DNA of 20,901 bases from Marixanthomonas sp963974425 (GTDB taxonomy: Bacteria; Bacteroidota; Bacteroidia; Flavobacteriales; Flavobacteriaceae), in assembly GCF_963974425.1 (NCBI RefSeq), contig NZ_CAXBCK010000060.1, positions 1 to 20,901 on the forward strand. The letters run 5' to 3'. Position 1 is the stretch's first letter. Every line of letters begins with the position of its first letter. Shown piece after piece: positions 1 through 5,550 of this stretch. The position numbers were made by a program, and so were the translations under genes. Under the pieces are notes generated by a model. It was not told the origin of the DNA, searched no databases, and saw only the letters and a list, made by a program, of their open reading frames with translations.

Positions 1-34
1 AGTGTCGAAAATTAATAGATAAAAAAGTTGTTTT

Positions 35-535
35 TTACCTCAGTTCTTTGTTGTGCCTCGTTTTTTTTAGTTTATTAATTCCGATTATTTCTGTCAATTT
101 TTTTAATCCGTTTCCTGAAATAATTCTAAATGCTAATTCCGTAAAGACAAATCGAAAAACGACCAATGCCATCAAAGTCGGAAATATCAATGAAATTATT
201 ATCTCTTTTTCCTTTGTGAATAATGCTATTGTAAATCCGATTAGTGGAAATAAATATATAAGTGATAACATTATTCTAAATGCTTTATGAATCCTAATTT
301 CAAGAGTTCCTTTTTTCGACTCCAGTTTGCCATTTAAAATACAAAAAGCTCCTCGACCAGGTTTTGACGAGATTATTTTAAATCCGTTATTGTTTACTTG
401 TCCGATAAACGCTTTTTTAGTCCATTCAGACACAAGTGAGTCAGTTATCAGAGTGTTTTTTTCTAATTCCGATAATGCATCTGTACTTTCCTTTGTCAGT
501 TCAAATTCGTAATTATTAGTCGGAAATATTTTCAT
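35..535 (-). CDS. Unknown small membrane protein in a cassette-like unit
   Basis: A 166-residue protein I do not recognise by family. The N-terminal 80 residues are soluble and polar. Two hydrophobic segments follow (about residues 87-106 and 111-133), split by a short charged turn, and the C-terminal tail is basic, so it is probably an inner-membrane protein with both ends on the same side. Start ATG is at 533-535. The last codons (residues RHN) are written through the sequence GAGGCACAAC, which is the exact reverse complement of a 10-bp copy lying just upstream of the start (556-565). The coding end therefore runs into a recombination-like repeat, as happens in gene cassettes. It has no operon partner in the window. 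Function is unknown; no catalytic motif is visible. Confidence is good that it is a real gene, low for any role. Confidence 0.72.
   Translation of the reverse strand: MKIFPTNNYEFELTKESTDALSELEKNTLITDSLVSEWTKKAFIGQVNNNGFKIISSKPGRGAFCILNGKLESKKGTLEIRIHKAFRIMLSLIYLFPLIGFTIALFTKEKEIIISLIFPTLMALVVFRFVFTELAFRIISGNGLKKLTEIIGINKLKKTRHNKELR
50..59. repeat. 10-bp inverted repeat, 3' copy of a cassette-like pair
   Basis: GTTGTGCCTC on the plus strand is the perfect reverse complement of GAGGCACAAC at 556-565. The pair brackets the small membrane protein gene; this copy overlaps the end of that gene. Read along the gene it is GAGGCACAAC, comparable to the inverse core (RYYYAAC) of an integron attC site with one mismatch. 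The rest of any such site would lie before position 1 and cannot be seen. Confidence 0.6.
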
Positions 536-555
536 TCAGCGTTCAGTTTGTAAAT

Positions 556-640
556 GAGGCACAACGTTAGGGGTATGAGTCGTAGCATGGACGGTGCGTT
601 GGGATTGAGCGGCTATGACTTATAACTATTGTTGTGTGCT
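556..640 (-). repeat. attC-like folded inverted repeat
   Basis: The arms form two stems: CACAAC (560-565) pairs with 631-636, and 574-586 pairs with 612-624 as 13 bp including two G-T wobbles. Between the stems is an unpaired 8-nt/6-nt internal loop, and the terminal loop is about 25 nt. Outer boxes GCACAAC and GTTGTGT/GTTGTGC differ from the integron consensus RYYYAAC/GTTRRRY at one symmetric position. Two stacked stems with an internal loop are the architecture of attC sites, but no integrase is in the window and the boxes are imperfect, so the assignment is a hypothesis. Confidence 0.45.
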
Positions 641-676
641 TTATTTTTGTATCCCCCGGAAAGATACAAAATAAAG
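639..676. repeat. Strong inverted repeat (hairpin)
   Basis: CTTTATTTTTGTATC (639-653) and GATACAAAATAAAG (663-676) pair over their whole length with a single bulged T and a 9-nt loop (CCCCGGAAA). It directly adjoins the attC-like element at 556-640. There is no U-tract typical of an intrinsic terminator beyond the arms. Confidence 0.75.
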
Positions 677-871
677 GGACTGTAGGCCAGTTCGGCAAAA
701 AAAACAACAACGCTGGCTTTGTTTGGCGACCCAGGGGCCCATGGGGTTTAAAACCAATAAACACCGTTGGCAACTGGGGCAGGCGCAAAGAATCAGATCA
801 GGTAAAAAACAAATCAGAGCATCAACCCCGTGAAAACTTGACTTTGTCAGAAATTTTCACGACCTTGACCT

Positions 872-934
872 AAGCATTTGTAACGTGCCAACGTTCAGAG
901 AGTGAACTCTCTACGATACCATCGTTAAATGCTT
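872..934. repeat. Nested hairpin with 2-nt bulge
   Basis: The outer stem pairs AAGCATTTGTAACG (872-885) with CGTTAAATGCTT (923-934) as 12 bp plus a bulged GT. An inner hairpin pairs AGAGAGT (897-903) with ACTCTCT (906-912) around a 2-nt loop. The 3' outer arm contains GTTAAAT, which fits the GTTRRRY core of attC sites; the 5' arm fits RYYYAAC only if the bulged bases are ignored. Confidence 0.65.
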
Positions 935-1057
935 CGGGGCAAAACCCTCCATAAGTCGGGTTTGCAACTCTTTATCCCTTTTTTACCCCTCATAACAACA
1001 CGCCTGAGCCGTACAAAGATCAATCGTTCCGAAATGGACTATTGCATACAACATGCG

Positions 1058-1079
1058 TATAAACGCAATTGCGTTTATA
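1058..1079. repeat. Perfect 22-bp palindrome
   Basis: The half site TATAAACGCAA (1058-1068) is followed immediately by its exact reverse complement TTGCGTTTATA (1069-1079), with no spacer. It could bind a dimeric protein or extrude as a small cruciform; no gene sits nearby to be regulated. Confidence 0.85.
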
Positions 1080-1185
1080 TTTTGCTTATTTCAAATATAC
1101 TTATTTTAATACTTTCTAATTTTACTTACTAAGTTCAGGCCATACTAGATTTTATATTCCTAAAGCAAACTTCGGGCTATATTAA

Positions 1186-1245
1186 AGCTAGGAAGTAGTC
1201 TGGTTTAAAGTAGCCAAGCAATGACTACTACGCCTACTCCTAGCT
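1186..1245. repeat. Bulged long hairpin
   Basis: AGCTAGGA (1186-1193) pairs with TCCTAGCT (1238-1245), and the adjacent AGTAGTC (1194-1200) pairs with GACTACT (1223-1229). The two stems stack on one side, while the other side carries an extra 8-nt bulge ACGCCTAC (1230-1237). The terminal loop is 22 nt. It may be a structured RNA or a folded single-strand DNA element; its role is unknown. Confidence 0.65.
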
Positions 1246-1280
1246 ATACCTTGTCAAGTTACAATAACCTATCAAAATCC

Positions 1281-1302
1281 TCAATAAGCTGCAGCTTATT
1301 GA
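1281..1302. repeat. Second perfect 22-bp palindrome
   Basis: The half site TCAATAAGCTG (1281-1291) is followed by its exact reverse complement CAGCTTATTGA (1292-1302), centred on a PstI-like CTGCAG. It is the same length as the palindrome at 1058-1079 but unrelated in sequence, and it runs directly into a 10-bp phased repeat. Confidence 0.85.
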
Positions 1303-1340
1303 CGGTAAATGACGGTGTTTGACGACACTTGACCGAGTCT
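1301..1340 (+). repeat. Four 10-bp phased repeats (GAC core)
   Basis: Four consecutive 10-mers begin with GAC: GACGGTAAAT, GACGGTGTTT, GACGACACTT and GACCGAGTCT, most preceded by T so that TGAC recurs once per helical turn. This is iteron-like spacing and would put equal protein-binding faces on the same side of the helix. No replication gene is nearby. Confidence 0.6.
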
Positions 1341-1434
1341 GCTTACTGTTACATCTGTGTGATGGTAGTTTATGGTTTTTACATTTTTTTGCATTCGTTT
1401 GATAATCTATGCATAATTTACCTTAATTTTTAGA

Positions 1435-1528
1435 GGTTTTGTTCGAGTTTCCTTCGGGGATCCTTCGGGAACGGAGTGGGGTTATTTTCCAAAAATATAC
1501 CGTATCCCGAACAAACCCCGAGCGAAAC
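1435..1528. repeat. Imperfect inverted repeat with TCCTTCGGG duplicates
   Basis: Two alternative pairings are possible: GGTTTTGTTCG (1435-1445) with CGAACAAACC (1508-1517), and GTTTCCTTCGGGG (1447-1459) with CCCCGAGCGAAAC (1516-1528). Inside is a direct duplication of TCCTTCGGG (1450-1458 and 1461-1469). The pairings are mutually exclusive near 1516-1517. This is probably a repetitive intergenic element. Confidence 0.5.
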
Positions 1529-1596
1529 TAAATGAAAGGGAAAAGGGATAAGTGTCAAACTAAACGAACAGACCAGTTATACTAGCGGTAAGACAT

Positions 1597-1624
1597 AAAA
1601 AAAGCGAACTATACAGCTCGCTTT
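1597..1624 (-). terminator. Intrinsic terminator after the GlcG/HbpS-like gene
   Basis: On the minus strand the stem AAAGCGA/TCGCTTT (7 bp, 10-nt loop) is followed by a run of T. It lies 27 bases past the stop of the GlcG-like gene and closes the redox cluster. Confidence 0.8.
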
Positions 1625-1650
1625 GTCTTGTTTACTAAAATAAGGTGCTT

Positions 1651-2052
1651 TTATAATGCTTCGGCACCAGCTTTAGCTACCGTATGATCGTCCTCAACAG
1701 TACTGCCGCTTACGCCAATGGCACCAATAATAGTTCCATCGCTATTGGAAACAGGTATTCCGCCAGGAAACGATATCAGTCCCCCGTTTGAGTGTTCAAT
1801 ATTATAAAGTGACTCCCCTGGTTGTGAAAGTTTACCAATTTCGCCACTGTTCATATCAAAAAAGCGAGCAGTTTTGGCTTTCTTTAGCGCGATGTCAGCA
1901 CTTCCTAACCAAGCACCCTCCATACGGACAAAAGCCACTTGATTAGCACCGACATCAACCACGCTAATATTCATTTTAGTATCCATATCTTTTGCTTTGG
2001 TTTTCGCCGCTGCAATCATCTTTTCTGCTTGTTCTAAATTTATCGTATTCAT
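1651..2052 (-). CDS. GlcG/HbpS family (DUF336) heme-binding-like protein
   Basis: The 133-residue protein matches the whole GlcG/HbpS (DUF336) fold: an N-terminal helix (about 4-22), then the core strand with VVDVGANQVAFVRM, the helix with ALKKAKTARFF, the loop FPGGIPV, and the C-terminal IGAIGVSGSTVEDDHTVAKAG. Family members are small octamer-forming proteins; some bind heme or degrade it, and others are encoded next to glycolate or aldehyde metabolism genes. No signal peptide is present, so it should be cytoplasmic. It is last in the cluster with an aldehyde dehydrogenase and an Old Yellow Enzyme, but separated from the dehydrogenase by 162 bp of repeat-like DNA. Heme binding in this protein is inferred from family only. 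Start ATG is at 2050-2052 and the length is typical. Confidence 0.85.
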   Translation of the reverse strand: MNTINLEQAEKMIAAAKTKAKDMDTKMNISVVDVGANQVAFVRMEGAWLGSADIALKKAKTARFFDMNSGEIGKLSQPGESLYNIEHSNGGLISFPGGIPVSNSDGTIIGAIGVSGSTVEDDHTVAKAGAEAL

Positions 2053-2109
2053 AGAATTTCTTTTTTAGATTAGCAATCATTTTATTTTTAATAATCGTGT
2101 TCCAAATCT

Positions 2110-2215
2110 AAGGTGGCTGAGTGTATTACACGAAGTGGAGAACGTATCGAAGCCCCGACTCTAACAGTCCTGTCAAGGTTGCTGAGCGGAGCCGAAGTAC
2201 CGAAGTACTGAAGCC
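2110..2215. repeat. Two degenerate copies of an intergenic repeat
   Basis: Copy 1 runs from AAGGTGGCTGAG (2110-2121) to TCGAAGCC (2147-2154). Copy 2 runs from AAGGTTGCTGAG (2175-2186) to CTGAAGCC (2208-2215). Between the ends both contain CGAAGT motifs. The second copy includes CTGAGCGGAGCCGAAG, which resembles a motif often seen between flavobacterial genes (my recollection, not a search). Confidence 0.55.
2196..2209 (-). other. UUCG-tetraloop hairpin just after the aldehyde dehydrogenase stop
   Basis: On the minus strand AGTAC-TTCG-GTACT forms a 5-bp stem closed by a C(UUCG)G tetraloop, an extra-stable RNA loop, a few bases beyond the stop codon. No U-tract follows, so it looks more like an mRNA 3'-end stabiliser or processing barrier than an intrinsic terminator. 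Confidence 0.5.
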
Positions 2216-3603
2216 TAATTCAACTGCATCACAGCTTTAGCATTTACAAACTCTTTTATACCAAAGCCACCGTGCTCGCGTCCGTAGCCCGAGTTTTTCA
2301 CGCCACCAAAAGGCATATTAGGTTGTGCCAATCCGAAAGAATTGATAAATACCATACCAGTATCAAAATGCTTTTTAGCTAGATCAAACGCTTTATCAGT
2401 ATCTTCTGAAAAAATACCGCCACCTAAACCAAATCGGCTATCATTGGCAATGCGCATCGCATCTTCAGCATCTTTTGCATGAATCAGTGAGGCTACGGGG
2501 CCAAACAGCTCATCGTCGTAGGCAGGTTGTCCAGGCTCTACGTTTGCCAATATGGTTGCTGGATAATAATATCCTTTGCCTTCTGGTATTTCGCCACCAC
2601 ACAATATCTTGGCTCCTTTTTTTACACTCTCTGTAACTTGTTCATGTAAATCGTCGCGTAAATCTTTTCGTGCCATAGGGCCTATCTTAGAGTTTTCGTC
2701 TGTGGGATCGCCGTGGTTCACACCTTCCATACGCTTTAGAAAAGCTTCTTTAAACTCTTCATAAACTTTATCTACTACTATAAAACGTTTGGCAGCCACA
2801 CAGGTTTCTCCATTATTGTACACGCGACCATTTACACAGTGTTTCACAGCCTTGTCTATGTTGGCATCTTCTAATACAAGATAGGCATCGTTACTACCTA
2901 GTTCTAAGACAGTTTTCTTTAGTTTAGCGCCTGCTTTTTTACCAATAATTTTTCCGGCTTCTGGACTTCCGGTTAGGGTAACTCCGCGCACTAAATCGTT
3001 TTCAATAATTTTATCAGACTGATCGTGGTTAATTAATAACACAGTAAATAAGTGTTTTGGGAGTCCAGCATCGGTATAAATTTTCTCTAATAACTCGGCG
3101 CATCCAGTTGCAATTTCAGCATGTTTTAGTAACACACCATTCCCTGCCATCAAATTGGCAATAGAATACCGAATTACTTGATATGCCGGGAAATTCCAGG
3201 GCTGTATTCCATAGACCACACCAATAGGGGAGTAGGCAATTACACCTTTACCTCCATTAGGTAATTCGCGTTCGTCATCTGCCAATTCTTTCGGTCCATT
3301 CTCGGCAGTGTAATCACAAATACCAGAGCATAAATCTACTTCTTGTTTACTTTGTTTTAGCAGCTTTCCCATTTCTTGAGTCATCAAGTTTGTCAATTCC
3401 TCTTTATGGTTTTGTAAACTTTCACCAATGGCTTTGATTACCTTGGCGCGTTCTTCAACGGGCTTGGTTTTCCAATCTAAAAAAGCTTCATGGCATTTTT
3501 GCACAGCTTCTTCTGCTTGTTTATCCGTCATAAACGGATAGCGTTGTATTAATTCTCCCGTTGCTGGGTTTATGGTTTTTAATCCTTCTAATTGCTCATT
3601 CAT
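2215..3603 (-). CDS. NAD(P)-dependent succinate-semialdehyde dehydrogenase (Sad/YneI type)
   Basis: A 462-residue class of aldehyde dehydrogenase that oxidises succinate semialdehyde (and related aldehydes) to the acid. Visible motifs are the cofactor/substrate segment PWNFP with Asn137, LLKHA with Lys160, the loop LTGSPEAG (210-217), the general base Glu234 in LELGSND, and the nucleophile Cys268 in NNGETCVAAKR. The length and the NPATGE start, AENGP, LLKHA and GPMARxDLRDELH-like blocks agree with the E. coli Sad/YneI branch. LELGS replaces the more usual LELGG. It follows the Old Yellow Enzyme gene by 25 bp, so the two are very likely co-transcribed. Substrate preference and NAD versus NADP use cannot be read from the sequence. 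It is a cytoplasmic enzyme. Start ATG at 3601-3603 fits the family start. Confidence 0.9.
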   Translation of the reverse strand: MNEQLEGLKTINPATGELIQRYPFMTDKQAEEAVQKCHEAFLDWKTKPVEERAKVIKAIGESLQNHKEELTNLMTQEMGKLLKQSKQEVDLCSGICDYTAENGPKELADDERELPNGGKGVIAYSPIGVVYGIQPWNFPAYQVIRYSIANLMAGNGVLLKHAEIATGCAELLEKIYTDAGLPKHLFTVLLINHDQSDKIIENDLVRGVTLTGSPEAGKIIGKKAGAKLKKTVLELGSNDAYLVLEDANIDKAVKHCVNGRVYNNGETCVAAKRFIVVDKVYEEFKEAFLKRMEGVNHGDPTDENSKIGPMARKDLRDDLHEQVTESVKKGAKILCGGEIPEGKGYYYPATILANVEPGQPAYDDELFGPVASLIHAKDAEDAMRIANDSRFGLGGGIFSEDTDKAFDLAKKHFDTGMVFINSFGLAQPNMPFGGVKNSGYGREHGGFGIKEFVNAKAVMQLN

Positions 3604-3628
3604 AGTTTTTCTTTTTTTTGTTTATAAT

Positions 3629-4747
3629 TTATGATGAAGTAAGGCTTTCTTCTCTTGCTTTCGCTTCATAATCAATATAGCCTTTCTTCTCTTGTGTGTA
3701 AAAAGTGTCTTTATCCCAGTCACTAAGGGGTATGTTTTTTTCAAATCGTTCTACCAAATCGGGGTTGCTTACATAGGGTTTTCCAAAGGCAACCAAATCG
3801 GCATCACCACGTTCCAAAACAGCATTTCCTTTTTCTTGATCAAAATTGGTGTTTATCATCAATGTGCCTTTATATATAGGGCGGTACCGTTTGGCGATTT
3901 CAGTTTCAGCATACGGCACATCACTTACATCGTTAAAAGGTTCACTAAGGTGTAAATACGCCAAATTATACTCGTTTAATTTGTTGATCATATAATCAAA
4001 AGTGGGAAGGGTTTCTTCATCCATAGTCATTCCAAAAATTCCGTGAAGGGATGGATTCATACGTAAGCCGATTCTATTTTCGGGCATTACTTTTTTCATT
4101 GCATCTAATACTTCAAACAGAAAACGAGCACGGTTTTCTATGCTGCCGCCGTAATCATCGGTTCGATGATTGGACGTTCCATTGAAAAATTGATGAAACA
4201 AATACCCATTACTAGAATGTATTTCTACACCATCAAAACCGGCTTCCATTGCATTTTTAGCAGCGTTGGCAAAATCCTGAATGGTTTGCTGTATGTCTTC
4301 AGTAGTCATTTTTTTAGGAGTAACGGTATCTTTAAACCCGTTTGGCGTAAAGGATTGCGCCTCCGGATTCAATGCCGAAGGGGCATGCGGTAAATCGCCA
4401 TTATGAAAATCGGGGTGCGAAATTCGCCCCACGTGCCAAAGCTGGATAAAAATTTGTCCATCGGCTTCATGTACGGCTTGTGTCACTTCTTTCCATCCTT
4501 CCACTTGGGCTTCGGTATGAATACCTGGTGTGTGAATATATCCCACAGCTTTTTCTGAAACCTGCGATCCTTCTGTGATAATTAATCCAGCTGAAGCTCG
4601 TTGCTTATAATAAATTGCATGTTTATCTTGAGTTGGTTTTTTTTCAGGATTGTTGGCACGACTTCTTGTCATTGGTGCCATTATCACTCGGTTGGGTAAT
4701 TGTAAATCGCCCATATTGTAGGGTTGTAATAAAGCTTGTTTACTCAT
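3629..4747 (-). CDS. Old Yellow Enzyme family alkene reductase (NemA-like)
   Basis: A 372-residue FMN-dependent flavoprotein of the classical OYE/NemA branch, a TIM barrel that reduces activated C=C bonds of enals, enones, maleimides or nitro compounds with NAD(P)H. The sequence shows the N-terminal LPNRVIMAPMTRSR with Thr27 (tunes FMN), QLWHVGRISH (102-111), the substrate-binding pair His177/Asn180 and proton donor Tyr182 in VEIHSSNGYLFHQF, TDDYGGSIENRARF, and the C-terminal phosphate-binding FGKPYVSNPDL. Everything needed for catalysis is present. It lies 64 bp downstream of the ABM gene and 25 bp upstream of the succinate-semialdehyde dehydrogenase; together they could clear reactive electrophiles (unsaturated carbonyls, aldehydes, quinones). 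A small hairpin (CCCGT/ACGGG, 4755-4768) sits directly before the start. True substrates are unknown. Confidence 0.93.
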   Translation of the reverse strand: MSKQALLQPYNMGDLQLPNRVIMAPMTRSRANNPEKKPTQDKHAIYYKQRASAGLIITEGSQVSEKAVGYIHTPGIHTEAQVEGWKEVTQAVHEADGQIFIQLWHVGRISHPDFHNGDLPHAPSALNPEAQSFTPNGFKDTVTPKKMTTEDIQQTIQDFANAAKNAMEAGFDGVEIHSSNGYLFHQFFNGTSNHRTDDYGGSIENRARFLFEVLDAMKKVMPENRIGLRMNPSLHGIFGMTMDEETLPTFDYMINKLNEYNLAYLHLSEPFNDVSDVPYAETEIAKRYRPIYKGTLMINTNFDQEKGNAVLERGDADLVAFGKPYVSNPDLVERFEKNIPLSDWDKDTFYTQEKKGYIDYEAKAREESLTSS

Positions 4748-4811
4748 ATAAATTCCCGTGAATACGGGTGGATTTTAATTAAACTGAAATTTTTATGTAA
4801 TTTGTTTTATT

Positions 4812-5105
4812 CTATTTTGCTGAAAGAATATCAATCTTTTTTATATCTGGAGCTTCACTAAGTAATCGATCTGCATTTTCCATTAATGCTTTTGCAATAT
4901 CTCCGTTTAAATGAGCGTCCCGGCCAGCTTCATCTTCAAAAGAATCGAAAATTCCGAATGTAGAATTGTCTATTTTAAAACTGTACCACGTAAGGGTTTT
5001 GTTTTCTTGTCGGGCAAGGTCTACAGCTCCTTTAATAAATTGGGCAACTTCGTCTTCTTTCCCTGTTTTGGCTTTTAGTGTAGCCAATAATCCTAACTTT
5101 TTCAT
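4812..5105 (-). CDS. Antibiotic-biosynthesis-monooxygenase (ABM) domain protein, quinol-monooxygenase-like
   Basis: A 97-residue single-domain protein with the ABM ferredoxin-like fold: strand GLLATLKAKTGKEDEVAQFI (residues 5-24), the central TLTWYSFKIDNSTFGIFDSFEDE block, then DAHLNGDIAKAL. YgiN-like members are dimeric cofactor-free quinol monooxygenases or unknown small-molecule enzymes. It is the first gene of the redox cluster, and the segment upstream carries a -7-like box and an inverted repeat, so it probably starts the operon. Function beyond the fold is inferred. Length is normal for the family. The start ATG is at 5103-5105; no signal peptide is present. Confidence 0.85.
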   Translation of the reverse strand: MKKLGLLATLKAKTGKEDEVAQFIKGAVDLARQENKTLTWYSFKIDNSTFGIFDSFEDEAGRDAHLNGDIAKALMENADRLLSEAPDIKKIDILSAK

Positions 5106-5124
5106 AGCAATAATTTTCTTTCAA

Positions 5125-5132
5125 TAAATATA
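5125..5132 (-). promoter_or_regulatory. Possible -7 box for the redox cluster
   Basis: On the minus strand TATATTTA matches the Bacteroidota TAnnTTTG box at 7 of the 8 bases, about 20 nt upstream of the ABM start. A TTG occurs upstream but its spacing (about 14 nt) is shorter than the usual 17-23. Confidence 0.35.
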
Positions 5133-5151
5133 CGGCATTCCCTTGTCAATA

Positions 5152-5173
5152 AGGCTTCTATAAGCATAAGCCT
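5152..5173. promoter_or_regulatory. Inverted repeat, candidate operator
   Basis: AGGCTT (5152-5157) and AAGCCT (5168-5173) are perfect arms 10 bp apart, lying upstream of the possible -7 box of the ABM/OYE/dehydrogenase cluster. The spacing (16 bp centre to centre) suits a dimeric repressor or activator, but no regulator gene is adjacent. Confidence 0.35.
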
Positions 5174-5318
5174 ATGTTAAAGGAGTGGTAATGTTTTCAA
5201 AACAGAATAGGAATAGTTACTTGGTAATAGTGCTATATAGACCTTCGGGGTGTTGTTTTAGGTCTAAGGAAAAAGGAAGCCAAATATAAGGTAATTATAT
5301 ATAACGTATTAGTGTATT

Positions 5319-5362
5319 TATAGCGTATATATAGCGTATATATAGCGTGTTTATAGCGTGTA
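5319..5362 (+). repeat. 11-bp tandem repeat, four copies
   Basis: The unit TATAGCGTATA recurs with GCG exactly 11 bp apart at 5323, 5334, 5345 and 5356. The last two copies vary (TATAGCGTGTT, TATAGCGTGTA). A degenerate copy may precede it (GTG at 5312). The DNA is otherwise strongly AT-rich here. Confidence 0.8.
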
Positions 5363-5421
5363 TATTGTATGTCATATTAATGAAATGCATATAGTTTATT
5401 CCACCTAAGTCTAAATTTGTC

Positions 5422-5491
5422 TACTTCCTACCGCCTACCGCCTATTGCTTACCGCCTATTGCTTACTGCCTATTGCTTACCGCCTACCGCC
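5422..5491 (+). repeat. Heptamer tandem repeat, ten units
   Basis: Ten consecutive heptamers of the form TACCGCC, TATTGCT, TACTGCC (first unit TACTTCC) without any phase break. Related heptamers occur inverted just after ffh (6963-6985) and again before folD (7181-7200). Confidence 0.85.
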
Positions 5492-5550
5492 TTTAGAACA
5501 TGGCTACTGCAAGTACCCTATGAAAAACATCTACAATTCACAAAGAACAC

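Larger units (their letters stand above)
536..1650. other. Gene-poor structured region
   Basis: About 1.1 kb without a convincing gene. Open frames on either strand (for example 567-788 minus, 634-873 plus, 929-1132 plus) have unusual composition, overlap on both strands and cover inverted repeats, so I do not call them. The stretch 676-790 is visibly more GC-rich than its surroundings and contains nested short palindromes (around CCCATGGG and GGTTTAAAACC). Structured elements are listed separately: hairpins at 639-676, 872-934, 1186-1245 and 1435-1528, perfect palindromes at 1058-1079 and 1281-1302, and a phased repeat at 1301-1340. No tRNA or other known RNA was recognised. Confidence 0.6.

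Noticed and set aside
567..788. 73-residue open frame on the minus strand
   Set aside because: It overlaps inverted repeats and another frame on the opposite strand, has a composition rich in Pro/Gly and Trp, and shows no domain; likely an artefact of a repetitive element.
634..873. 79-residue open frame on the plus strand
   Set aside because: It starts inside the attC-like stem and reads through the 639-676 hairpin; no ribosome-binding or promoter signal and no family.
929..1132. 67-residue open frame on the plus strand
   Set aside because: It covers the perfect palindrome at 1058-1079 and ends in AT-rich DNA; no homologous features recognised.
1301..1340. Plasmid-type replication origin
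   Set aside because: Iteron-like spacing exists, but there is no rep gene, no AT-rich melting block of clear design and the surroundings are chromosomal core genes.
556..1560. A CRISPR array, tRNA or rRNA in the repeat-rich region
   Set aside because: The repeats are inverted or unique and not regularly spaced direct repeats; no cloverleaf with CCA-type acceptor or rRNA sequence is seen.
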